Positions 37,781 through 46,074 of a stretch of DNA of 64,000 nt are shown here, piece by piece (position 1 is the stretch's first letter; each line of letters starts with the position of its first letter). The stretch lies in NCBI GenBank assembly GCA_029237915.1, contig JAQWHD010000039.1, forward strand, positions 62,001 through 126,000, written 5' to 3'. Source of the stretch: Thalassotalea sp. (GTDB lineage Bacteria > Pseudomonadota > Gammaproteobacteria > Enterobacterales > Alteromonadaceae). The notes below the pieces were generated by a model. That model was not told the DNA's origin. It saw only the letters and a program-made list of their open reading frames with translations, and did not search any database. Position numbers and translations under genes: made by a program.

Positions 37781-38632
37781 GTGACAGAATTAAATATAAC
37801 TGAGCTTGAGCTCAGTAAACGCATTGAAGATTTAATGGTTGCCCGTAATCCTCGAGGCATGAAAGACGTACAAAGCTCGCTTGCTCCAGGTTACTACTTA
37901 CGAGCAGCGCAGACATTGCAAGGACTTACGGGGACGATTTTAATTGGTACTGGGTTTCCTGTTGCTGATACTTTCGAAACTGACGGCCCAGTGGGCGCTA
38001 TAGCATTATATAATGCATTAGAAGCGATAGGAGCACATCCTATACTTGTTTGTGGTGATCCGTTTGCATCCGCCATTAAAAATGAATTCAGAGTCCACAA
38101 GCTTGCTGTAGGTGATTTACAACAAGCTAAGCAAGAAGCGATAGATGGGTTAAACTTATTAAAACCAGATGCGGTTATATCTATTGAGCGCCCAGGTTTA
38201 TCTGAGCAAGGTGGATACTTTAATATGCGCGGTGAAGATATTAGTGCTCGCTGTGCCTGTTTTGATTACTTCTTACTTGAAGCTAGCTGCCCAACGATAG
38301 CAATTGGTGATGGTGGTAATGAAATTGGAATGGGTAATATTAAAGATGCGATCAGCAAGTTAAATATTATCCCTGCTGCGACAAAATGTGATGAGTTACT
38401 CATTGCCGATGTTTCTAACTGGGCAGCCTATGGCATTATCGCTTTCTTAGCATTATGGGCTAAAAAAGATTTATTAGCTCAAGTCGATTCTTTAGGTGTA
38501 TTACAATATATATCTGAGCGAGGTAGCGTTGACGGCGTTACTCGTGAAAACACATTAACAGAAGATAGCTTACCAGTAGCTGCTGGTCATGAGCTGATCC
38601 TAGATTTAAGAAAATTAACAAACTTTATATAA
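37781..38632 (+). CDS. DUF4392 protein, C-terminal half of D-glutamate cyclase
   Basis: The 283-residue protein contains LIGTGFPVADTFETDGPVGA, a glutamate-rich segment SIERPGLSEQGGYFNMRGEDI and TIAIGDGGNEIGMGN, typical of the DUF4392 (D-glutamate cyclase-like C-terminal) family. It is the second half of the human mitochondrial D-glutamate cyclase (family knowledge), present here as a separate subunit or partner of the DUF1445 protein. Translation starts at GTG with only a weak GAG upstream. Being in the pxpABC operon supports a role in 5-oxoproline formation or use; the reaction direction is not visible. Confidence 0.88.
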   Translation: MTELNITELELSKRIEDLMVARNPRGMKDVQSSLAPGYYLRAAQTLQGLTGTILIGTGFPVADTFETDGPVGAIALYNALEAIGAHPILVCGDPFASAIKNEFRVHKLAVGDLQQAKQEAIDGLNLLKPDAVISIERPGLSEQGGYFNMRGEDISARCACFDYFLLEASCPTIAIGDGGNEIGMGNIKDAISKLNIIPAATKCDELLIADVSNWAAYGIIAFLALWAKKDLLAQVDSLGVLQYISERGSVDGVTRENTLTEDSLPVAAGHELILDLRKLTNFI

Positions 38633-38650
38633 AAATTTTAAGAGAACATT

Positions 38651-39508
38651 ATGAGCATTGTATTTTTAAATGACGCTTTCATGCCAATGGAAGAAGCAAA
38701 GATTTCACCTATGGATAGAGGTTTCTTATTTGGTGACGGTATTTACGAAGTTATCCCTTCATATGACAATAAATTAGTTGGTTTCGGCCCTCATATTGAT
38801 CGTATGCAAGAAGGCATGGAACTCATTGGTATTCAGCTTGATTGGGACCATGCTAAATGGTCTCAAGTGGTTAATGCACTTATTGAGAAAAATGGTGGTG
38901 GTAATTTAGGTATCTATTTACATGTAAGTCGCGGTACTGATAACAAACGTTTCCATGCTTACCCTGATAATGTTGCACCTACTGTGTATGCCTTTGCATT
39001 TGAAATTCCACCGGCTAATGTTGCTGATAAAGCAATTGCTAAAACTTATAAAGTTAACTCAACGGAAGATTTACGTTGGAAACGCTGCCATATTAAATCT
39101 ACTGCATTGCTTGGTAATGTAATGCATTTCCAGCACGGTTTTGCTGATGGTTGTAATGAAACATTATTATTTAATAGTAATAATGAATTAACTGAAGCTA
39201 GTGCCTGTAATGCCTATATTGTTAAAGATGGTGTTATTGCCACTCCACCTCTGGATAATCAAATATTACCTGGTATTACCCGCCTTATATTACTAGATAT
39301 CCTAGCGAAAGACGGTAGCTTAAAAGTTGAAGAACGCATTGTGACCATGGATGAAGTAGCTGATGCAGATGAGATCTGGGTTACAAGTTCAAGCAAAGAA
39401 GTTGCTCCAGTTGTTGAATTTAACGGTAAACCAGTCGCTGACGGTAAAATAGGTGATGTGTGGTTAAAAGCACAAGCTCTTTACAGTGCTGGTAAATATA
39501 ACTACTAA
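38651..39508 (+). CDS. dat: D-amino-acid aminotransferase (class IV PLP enzyme)
   Basis: Transfers the amino group of D-amino acids to 2-oxoglutarate, forming D-glutamate. The 285-residue length and motifs FLFGDGIYEVI, WKRCHIKSTALLGNV (Schiff-base lysine Lys149) and PLDNQILPGITRL fit D-alanine aminotransferases rather than the longer branched-chain enzymes. Its stop overlaps the alr start (TAATG). D-glutamate produced here would feed the cyclase encoded in the same operon. Confidence 0.85.
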   Translation: MSIVFLNDAFMPMEEAKISPMDRGFLFGDGIYEVIPSYDNKLVGFGPHIDRMQEGMELIGIQLDWDHAKWSQVVNALIEKNGGGNLGIYLHVSRGTDNKRFHAYPDNVAPTVYAFAFEIPPANVADKAIAKTYKVNSTEDLRWKRCHIKSTALLGNVMHFQHGFADGCNETLLFNSNNELTEASACNAYIVKDGVIATPPLDNQILPGITRLILLDILAKDGSLKVEERIVTMDEVADADEIWVTSSSKEVAPVVEFNGKPVADGKIGDVWLKAQALYSAGKYNY

Positions 39509-40614
39509 TGGCTAGGCCTACTAAAGCACTTATTAGTAAAAGCGCACTGCTTCACAATTACAATGTGGCGCAGCAGCTTGCCCCAAATTCTAATAATGTA
39601 GCAATAATCAAAGCCAATGCTTATGGCCATGGTGCTGTTGCGGTCGCTCAAATTCTTGAACCAGTTGTTCAAGCTTTTGGCGTAGCTTGTATTGAAGAAG
39701 CTCTAGAACTTCGTGTTGCCGGCATAAACAAACCTATCTTATTACTCGAAGGCTTCTTTTCAAAAGAAGAAGTCGCCATCGCCGCTAAGATGAATTTTTG
39801 GACTATGCTTGATAATCAACGCCAACTTGATTGGATATTAACCGCGCAATGCTCAAAGCCATTAAAAGTCTGGCTTAAAGTCGATACAGGTATGCACCGT
39901 CTAGGTGTACAACCAGAGCAAGTGAATGATTTTTATCAGCAACTATTAGCAAGCGATAACGTTGATAATGATATTATTTTAACAACACACTTTGCTAGCG
40001 CGGATGAGGGCAACAATCCTAGTACCGAAACTCAGATAACGTTATTCAATCAGTTAACCGCAACTTTAAGAACTAGCTTAGCTAGCGATACGTTAGTGTC
40101 GACTAGTATGGCTAACTCAGCAGGAATACTTGATTGGCCAAAAGCTCATCGAGACTGGAATCGACCTGGTTTTATGCTTTATGGTAATTCACCACTAGAT
40201 AGAGTTACCGACAATGGTTTACAGCTTAAACCTGTTATGACTTTAAAATCCGAGGTTATATCTTTGCGAGAAGTAAAATCGGGTCAAAAAGTTGGCTATG
40301 GAAGTAATTGGACTGCAGCAAGAGACAGTCAAATAGCCACTGTTGCCATAGGTTACGGTGATGGTTATCCTCGAATAGCTAAAAATGGTACGCCGACTTT
40401 AGTTAATGGTGTGATAGCTCCATTAGCGGGAAGAGTTTCTATGGATATGATCACCATAGATGTAACCGATATTGCCGATGTAAGCATAGGCGATGAGGTG
40501 ATTTTATGGGGAGCGGAGCTTCCGGTTAATGACGTCGCCTTACATGCTAGTACCATAGGTTATGAAGCATTAACTCGTATGCCATTAAGAACCAAACGTA
40601 TTATTGTTGATTGA
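39508..40614 (+). CDS. alr: Alanine racemase
   Basis: PLP-dependent interconversion of L- and D-alanine. The 368-residue protein has the PLP-lysine motif IIKANAYGHGA (Lys35) and the opposite catalytic tyrosine in KVGYGSNW, plus GYGDGYPR and the AGRVSMDM segment. It is translationally coupled to dat, suggesting a catabolic role (DadX-like) rather than a dedicated cell-wall role. The genome may well have another alr outside the window. Confidence 0.95.
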   Translation: MARPTKALISKSALLHNYNVAQQLAPNSNNVAIIKANAYGHGAVAVAQILEPVVQAFGVACIEEALELRVAGINKPILLLEGFFSKEEVAIAAKMNFWTMLDNQRQLDWILTAQCSKPLKVWLKVDTGMHRLGVQPEQVNDFYQQLLASDNVDNDIILTTHFASADEGNNPSTETQITLFNQLTATLRTSLASDTLVSTSMANSAGILDWPKAHRDWNRPGFMLYGNSPLDRVTDNGLQLKPVMTLKSEVISLREVKSGQKVGYGSNWTAARDSQIATVAIGYGDGYPRIAKNGTPTLVNGVIAPLAGRVSMDMITIDVTDIADVSIGDEVILWGAELPVNDVALHASTIGYEALTRMPLRTKRIIVD

Positions 40615-40740
40615 ATTAATAAAGTTATTGTTATTTTTGCTCGTTTTTTCTACAAACGAACAGTTATTTATTAAAAAACTGGAAAAACTTAACTTTAGGG
40701 CTTTACAAGTGGTGATTCAGTCTTTAAAATTCGCGTCATT

Positions 40741-40831
40741 GGTGAGATGGCTGAGTGGTCGAAAGCACCGGTCTTGAAAACCGGCATGGGTTTGTAGCCC
40801 ATCTAGAGTTCAAATCTCTATCTCACCGCCA
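40741..40831 (+). tRNA. tRNA-Ser(UGA), copy 3
   Basis: Third 91-nt copy with the same sequence, CCA included. Upstream similarity (GGCTTTACAAG..., ATTCGCGTCATT) and the same terminator as copy 1 follow. Confidence 0.97.
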
Positions 40832-40837
40832 TATACT

Positions 40838-40866
40838 AAAAAGCCCGCACATTGTGCGGGCTTTTT
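40838..40866 (+). terminator. Terminator of tRNA-Ser copy 3
   Basis: AGCCCGCAC-att-GTGCGGGCT with A and T runs. The segment 40825-40872, which includes the tRNA 3' end and this hairpin, is repeated directly at 40989-41035. Confidence 0.85.
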
Positions 40867-40891
40867 GCTTTCTATACGATTTAAAAATAAA

Positions 40892-40922
40892 CCGTCATTC
40901 CACCGTGCTTTTGGGTGGAACC
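40892..40922. repeat. REP-like palindrome
   Basis: ATTCCACC-gtgcttttg-GGTGGAA. It is the reverse complement of the element at 25094-25123 with two differences over 30 nt. Confidence 0.75.
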
Positions 40923-40944
40923 TCCTTAATTCATCCAGAGTCTA

Positions 40945-41035
40945 GTAAACATCCTTGTGAAAACCACATAACTTCATCCATGAAGTTAACCGCCATATAC
41001 TATAAAGCCCGCACATTGTGCGGGCTTATGCTTTC
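40945..41035 (+). repeat. tRNA-Ser-associated element R, copy 4
   Basis: TTGTGAAAACCACATAACTT, the hairpin around CATCCATG, then ACCGCCATATACTATAAAGC and a second copy of the CCCGCACATTGTGCGGG terminator. It is a direct repeat of the tRNA 3' end plus terminator placed 164 nt downstream. The rest of the 322-nt gap holds the REP-like element and the promoter of the next gene. Confidence 0.75.
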
Positions 41036-41153
41036 GCTTTTTCTTCTTCCGGTAACACTTACTTTGTAAGTTAATATTTCATTTAGCTAATAATCATACA
41101 AAAACACCAAATATTGGTTATATTTAAATAAGGCATGGCAAGTCGGAGTGGTT

Positions 41154-42332
41154 ATGGTTAATCGAAATTTATTTGCAGTATTAGCAATAAGTATCTTTTG
41201 CTTTAGTTGTAGTAATACTGCTACATCACCAAACATATCTCAAAATATTAGTCAGCCTCAGCAACTATTAATAGATGACGTATTTCCTACATACCAAGAA
41301 CATAAACTCGTTGAACCGAAAGATATCTTTGCTTTAGATGCCGAGATGATAGAGTTTGTCGATACTAAATTGTCACGTATTGACGACCCATACTTGCGAG
41401 CAAAAGCGCTACTCACCAAATTATTCAATGACTCTGCAAGCACGCTTCGTTATAACAAAGGAGCAAACTTAACCGCAATAGATGCGTATCATCAACAAAC
41501 AGCTAACTGTTTATCATTGACCATTCTCGCGTACACTTTAGCCGATGAAGCTAACTTGGTTGTTAAGTTTCAACAAGTTGAGATACCTGAATACTGGGTT
41601 AGGGAAGGTTCATACAATATGCTTACCGGTCACGTTAACCTCAGGGTGACCGGTGATAAAAAATCTCCTTTTATTGTGATTTGGGGTAATAATGATTTAC
41701 TTATTGATTTTGATCCTTACGCATCTCGTCATTACTTTACTAAAAAAGTAATCTCTAAAGAGCGTGTTACTGCAATGTTCTATAACAATAGAGGGGCGCA
41801 GGCTATTGTTAATAATGAATATGATCTGGCTTATGCCTATTTCAAAAAAGCTACGCAGGTTGATGCTGAATATAGTTCTGCTTGGGCTAATTTAGGGCTG
41901 CTATATAAAAGTGTTGGTCACTATAGCGTAGCCGAGTCAGCTTATAAATTTGCAATAAATCTCAATCAAAAAAATCATAATGCTTGGAATAACTTGGCTA
42001 TTTTATATAAATCCACCGAGCAAATGAGCCAAGCTAATGCTATTTATGAATATTTAGATGAAGTCCGCTTGGGTAACCCGTTTTACCATGGGCTACTTGG
42101 TGAAGAGGCATTCTACCGAGGCGATTTTGAGCAATCAATCGTTCATTACAACAAAGCCAAGCGAATGAATCCCCTTGAGCACGAGTTTTATTTTGGTTTG
42201 GCAAAAGCATACTATAAGTTAGGAAAGTTTAAAAAATCACAGTCTTACTTGGTTAAAGCAAAACATCATGCTCCATTTAAAGATATTGAAGATAAATACC
42301 AAACTAAACTTAGCTTACTAACCAGGCTATAA
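41154..42332 (+). CDS. Lipoprotein-like protein with transglutaminase-like domain and TPR repeats
   Basis: A 392-residue protein. The N-terminus is a signal sequence ending IFCFSCSN, compatible with (but not an ideal) lipobox. Residues about 110-200 look like a transglutaminase/cysteine-protease fold: Cys in TANCLSLTILAYTLADEA, His in TGHVNLRV and Asp in LIDFDP. TPR repeats fill the C-terminal half (YFKKATQVDAEYSSAWANLG and following). ATG 41154 follows CGGAG and is preferred to GTG 41148. It is followed by the M28 peptidase after 2 nt. Function unknown. Confidence 0.75.
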   Translation: MVNRNLFAVLAISIFCFSCSNTATSPNISQNISQPQQLLIDDVFPTYQEHKLVEPKDIFALDAEMIEFVDTKLSRIDDPYLRAKALLTKLFNDSASTLRYNKGANLTAIDAYHQQTANCLSLTILAYTLADEANLVVKFQQVEIPEYWVREGSYNMLTGHVNLRVTGDKKSPFIVIWGNNDLLIDFDPYASRHYFTKKVISKERVTAMFYNNRGAQAIVNNEYDLAYAYFKKATQVDAEYSSAWANLGLLYKSVGHYSVAESAYKFAINLNQKNHNAWNNLAILYKSTEQMSQANAIYEYLDEVRLGNPFYHGLLGEEAFYRGDFEQSIVHYNKAKRMNPLEHEFYFGLAKAYYKLGKFKKSQSYLVKAKHHAPFKDIEDKYQTKLSLLTRL

Positions 42333-42334
42333 GC

Positions 42335-43252
42335 TTGCGTAACCCTAGTGTCATTGTTTTTTATGTTCTTACCTTTGTTTGCTGTAGTACTTCAAATTCA
42401 GCAGAGCCTTTTACCTTGGCGCAAAAATCTTTACAGCGTCTATCTTCAGTAGAGTTCACTGGTCGTGAACCTGGTACTTCTGGGCATAAACAAGCTCAAC
42501 AATATATTGTTAGCGTGTTTAATTCAGATGAAAAATCATCAGATAAAATAGTTCTGCACAACTTCACCTATCATAAAAACTTTCAAACTAAGCTTGGCAC
42601 TAATATCATTTTTCATAAGATAGGAACAATTTACCCAAATAAACTCATTGTCATAACCGCGCACTACGATCATTTAGGCAAGCAAGGTAGAAAGGTTTTC
42701 CTTGGTGCCGATGACAATGCTTCAGGCACTGCAATAATGCTAGGGTTACAACAATTTTTTAAAAATAAGAAAACTAAATATTCATTGTTATTTGTAGCGA
42801 CCGATGCCGAAGAAGATGATCTTGCTGGGAGCAGGGCACTAGTGCAATCTAATTATATTATCGACAAAAATATTATCTTAAATATAAACCTAGATATGGT
42901 TGCTCACGGATATAGGAAAAAGTATTTATATGTTCATAAAAAGTCTGCCGACTTAGCTTTAGATAAGATATTAAATAAGTACCACCAGATTGATTCAAAT
43001 GTGACCCTCAAGTCTAAGCGTTACCTTGCTAGCGATCGTTCTAGTATTTCGAGAAGGCGAATTGATTTAGCTAAAGCCAGTGATCATTATGAGTTTGCTA
43101 AGATTGGCATTGGGTATTTATTTATCACTGGCGAAAACCATAAACATTATCATAAACCAACCGATAGTTATGACAAGGTAGATATAAACTTCTATGGAAA
43201 AGTATTTGCGTCAATGAAATCATTAATTACTTTGATAGATAACGAAATTTAA
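42335..43252 (+). CDS. M28-family zinc aminopeptidase, exported
   Basis: A 305-residue protein with a signal peptide (residues about 7-22). Zinc-site motifs of M28 are visible in order: ITAHYDHLG, LGADDNASGTAIML, ATDAEEDDLAGSRAL, LNLDMV and the late KASDHYEFAKIGI His. Start is TTG 42335, two nt after the previous stop, with no better start in frame. Pairing with the TPR/transglutaminase-like gene suggests joint peptide or envelope processing. Confidence 0.82.
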   Translation: MRNPSVIVFYVLTFVCCSTSNSAEPFTLAQKSLQRLSSVEFTGREPGTSGHKQAQQYIVSVFNSDEKSSDKIVLHNFTYHKNFQTKLGTNIIFHKIGTIYPNKLIVITAHYDHLGKQGRKVFLGADDNASGTAIMLGLQQFFKNKKTKYSLLFVATDAEEDDLAGSRALVQSNYIIDKNIILNINLDMVAHGYRKKYLYVHKKSADLALDKILNKYHQIDSNVTLKSKRYLASDRSSISRRRIDLAKASDHYEFAKIGIGYLFITGENHKHYHKPTDSYDKVDINFYGKVFASMKSLITLIDNEI

Positions 43253-43374
43253 CTAAATGTAACGGCTAAGTAATACGAATTAATAACAAACTAAGTTATA
43301 ATAACATTTTTATTACTTAATATTGTTACGCCTTCTCTAAGGCACATGACAGTAATCATAATTGGGATTTATCA

Positions 43375-43932
43375 ATGGATAAAAAATTCATCACAGCTCA
43401 AGAGCTTCTAGAAGACTCTTTCAGAGTAGCTGCAAAAGTTTACGAAGACGGCTTTAGACCACAATTTATTATCGGAATTTGGCGTGGTGGTGCACCTATT
43501 GGTATCGCAGTACAAGAGTATTTCGATTATAAAGAAGTTGAAACAGATCACATTGCTGTTCGTACTTCATCTTATTATGGAATTAATCAACAAGCGAAAG
43601 AGATCAAGGTTCATGGATTACATTACCTAATCGAGAATGCAAATGCTGAAGATGGTTTATTAATCGTTGATGATGTTTTCGATTCTGGCCGCAGTGTTAA
43701 AGCTCTTATTGAACAAATATCAGAGCAAATGCGTTTAAACTTGCCAAAAGATATCCGAGTTGCTTGTCCTTGGTATAAGCCGCAAAATAACAAAGTTGAT
43801 ATCGTACCAGATTACTTCATACACGAATCAGATGAATGGTTAGTATTCCCACATGAATTATCAGGCTTAACACCTGACGAAATCATTGCGGGTAAATCAG
43901 ATTTAAAGAACATACACGATATCTTGTTTTAA
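43375..43932 (+). CDS. Phosphoribosyltransferase (hypoxanthine/xanthine-type)
   Basis: A 185-residue type I phosphoribosyltransferase: PRPP-binding motif GLLIVDDVFDSGRSVKAL and the early IGIWRGGAPIGIAVQEYF loop are intact. The substrate is probably a purine base; the family in marine gammaproteobacteria is annotated as hypoxanthine-guanine type, but specificity cannot be read directly. It is alone, with a terminator 22 nt downstream. Confidence 0.85.
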   Translation: MDKKFITAQELLEDSFRVAAKVYEDGFRPQFIIGIWRGGAPIGIAVQEYFDYKEVETDHIAVRTSSYYGINQQAKEIKVHGLHYLIENANAEDGLLIVDDVFDSGRSVKALIEQISEQMRLNLPKDIRVACPWYKPQNNKVDIVPDYFIHESDEWLVFPHELSGLTPDEIIAGKSDLKNIHDILF

Positions 43933-43954
43933 GATCTCAACAATTGAATTGATT

Positions 43955-43981
43955 AAAGGAGCTACTTAGCTCCTTTTTTTA
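43955..43981 (+). terminator. Terminator of the phosphoribosyltransferase gene
   Basis: AAAGGAGCTA-ct-TAGCTCCTTT with a long T-run. Confidence 0.88.
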
Positions 43982-44228
43982 TAGATAAAGGTTAGAGCTG
44001 GTAAAGCAAGAGCCTAGTCAATACAAGTGTAAGGTACTAAGCGTAACGTTAAATATTGGCTTGGTAAATTATAAAGACCGATCACCAAATTAATAAACTA
44101 CATTGCTTATATTGTAATCTTAAGGCTTTATTTCTGTTTATCTAAAATTGTCGAGAAAACCTAGTGATCTTTAGTTGTTGGGTAGTTCACTAAATAATAT
44201 ACATTCTGATCAGGTAAATTTTTACCAA
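43982..44228. other. Non-coding spacer
   Basis: Part of the 349-nt gap between two terminators of convergent genes. No gene, repeat or structured element was recognised. Confidence 0.5.
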
Positions 44229-44254
44229 TAAAAAAGGCCTCAAAAGAGACCTTG
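44229..44254 (-). terminator. Terminator of the mipA-like gene
   Basis: On the minus strand AAGGTCTC-tttt-GAGGCCTT (one G-T pair) followed by TTTTT, 28 nt after the stop. Confidence 0.8.
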
Positions 44255-44281
44255 TTTACATCGATAATAAATTATCAACTA

Positions 44282-45082
44282 TTAGAAGCGGTAAGTAGCA
44301 CCTAATAATGCAGTAGTACCTGAATCTTCAGTTACACCTGGTGCATCAGAAAGATCGTCACCGTAACTTGTTGCTAATACTGCACCAATCATAGTCCAAT
44401 TAGCGCTTAAGTTATAAGTACCAATAACACCTAATGAAACATTAGTTACAGCGTCAATGTTTGCATCAGTATCAGCGTAGTATAAGTAATCTACAGCATC
44501 TTCAGATAACATTTCAAATTTAGCCATCGCAGTTAAAGTCATTTGCTTGTTTGCTAAGAAAGTATATTTAGCGATAAATTCTGCTTCGCCGCCACTATCT
44601 TCTTCAGATGCACCTAATACAGAAGCATCAATACTAAAACGGCCATTACGCCATTTTGCACGAATACCAGCTACACCGTAATCATCAACTTCTTGACCGG
44701 CAATGTTACAATCACCTCTGTCACAACCTTTACGTGAACGAGCAACAAGGCCTACGCGGAATGTTTTGTCATCGCTTTTAAATAACCAGCCACCGATCTT
44801 GTTGTATTCAAAGTAAACGGTATCTTTCCAATGAACATTGATTAATGGAGCACCAATTGTCTCTTGGTCATCAACACCTGCATACGTAGGTGTGTTAATC
44901 GCTGCTACACCAACCATACCGTGGAAACCAGATGTCCAATCATCTTTTTTTGCTTGAACTTGCTCTTCTTTCGTAGCCTCAGGTGCTGCATCAGCAGCAT
45001 CTACGCTTGAAAGTGCACCAGAGCCGCCAGCAAATGCTGTGCCTGAAGCTAGTAGTAATGTTGTTGCTAATCATTTTTTCAT
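44282..45082 (-). pseudogene. MipA/OmpV-family outer-membrane protein, in-frame TGA at codon 4
   Basis: A 266-codon frame reads ATG AAA AAA TGA TTA GCA ACA, that is MKK-stop-LATTLLLASGTAFA, then a normal signal-peptide end and the mature beta-barrel ending ATYRF. TGA lies at 45071-45073. All downstream sequence (211 residues from the next in-frame ATG at 44917) is uninterrupted, with AAAGGAAATATAAT before the ATG as ribosome site. A single substitution would restore the gene. The ATG inside AAATGATT is in another frame and cannot rescue it. The protein resembles MipA scaffolding porins (TVYFEYNKIGGWLFKSDD, GVAGIRAKWRNGRFSID). Confidence 0.8.
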
Positions 45083-45465
45083 ATTATATTTCCTTTAAGA
45101 CAAAAAACAGCTGTGCACTGCAAGTTATTTGTTATTGTAAAATCATTTGTACATTCATTATTAGACTTAAATGTTAATGATGCAAGAAAATAGCTCATTT
45201 ATTACACTTTTTTACAAATAAATCATGATCTTGCTATATCTATGTAACTGAAAACATTAAATAGATTAAAATTTAAACAACAGTTTATTTACAGTAAAAT
45301 TAATTGTTGTAAACAAGGATTTTAACCATTTTTATCAATCAATTAGCATTTTTCCTGCTCATTATGCTTAAAACATAAAAGAAACAAAGATAAACCTTGC
45401 CTAACGATTCAATTTTTCCCACAATAAAGTAATGATATTATTTTTGTTTAATTAGGGATGTATTG
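45083..45465. promoter_or_regulatory. Divergent spacer, mipA-like and pqiA-like genes
   Basis: This 383-nt A+T-rich stretch separates two divergent genes and must hold both promoters. No hairpin, repeat or small gene was recognised. Confidence 0.4.
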
Positions 45466-46074
45466 GTGCAGCAAACTGTATTTGCTTGTAATGAATGTGA
45501 TTATTTAATCCAAATAGATGATATCCCGTCTGGTCATGTTGCATCGTGTCCGCGTTGTCATCATCACATACTTCATCGTAAAGTTAACTCTATTAATCGC
45601 ACGATAGCAATTAGCGCATCTGGCTTATTACTATTTTTACCCGCGACATTTTATCCTTTAATGTCAATGCAAATACTCTCTATAGAAAGTTCCGCAAGTT
45701 TATTTACTGGTATGCTAGCTTTATGGAAAAGTGAATTGTATTTAGTTGCTTCCTTAGTCTTTGTCTTTTGCATTTTTACACCATTTATCAAACTATTGTC
45801 TGCCTTTATAATTTGCTTTGGCTTGAAGATGAACTATCAGAAAGACTCATGGTATAAACAATTGCTACTCTTTTACCATAAAGTTGATTCTTGGGAGATG
45901 TTAGAAGTGTTCATGGTCGGTATTTTAGTGTCAATTTTTAAACTTAATGGCATGGCTGATTTGTCTCTTAATATAGGTTTACTGTGTTTTGCCGCGTTAA
46001 TGCTATGTGTTATTGCATTAAAAGTAACTCTAGATAAACCGTTTATATGGGATGCAATTGACAATGATAGATGA
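45466..46074 (+). CDS. PqiA/LetA-family membrane protein, first half
   Basis: A 202-residue protein with an N-terminal double zinc knuckle (CNECDYLI and CPRCHHHI) and four hydrophobic segments, matching one half of E. coli LetA/PqiA (about 420 residues, two tandem halves). The partner half is the next gene. LetA/PqiA work with MCE proteins to move lipids between membranes. The GTG at 45466 is 7 nt from AGGGA; a TTG one codon earlier is possible. The gene overlaps the next by at least 11 nt. Confidence 0.88.
   Translation: MQQTVFACNECDYLIQIDDIPSGHVASCPRCHHHILHRKVNSINRTIAISASGLLLFLPATFYPLMSMQILSIESSASLFTGMLALWKSELYLVASLVFVFCIFTPFIKLLSAFIICFGLKMNYQKDSWYKQLLLFYHKVDSWEMLEVFMVGILVSIFKLNGMADLSLNIGLLCFAALMLCVIALKVTLDKPFIWDAIDNDR

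Noticed and set aside
40755-41069. ORFs reading through the tRNA-Ser genes (also at 20034)
   Set aside because: They arise from tRNA and element R sequence and are identical because the tRNAs are; not protein genes.
45071-45073. TGA as a selenocysteine codon in the MipA-like gene
   Set aside because: Position 4 of a signal peptide is implausible for selenocysteine, and no SECIS-type stem-loop was seen immediately downstream.
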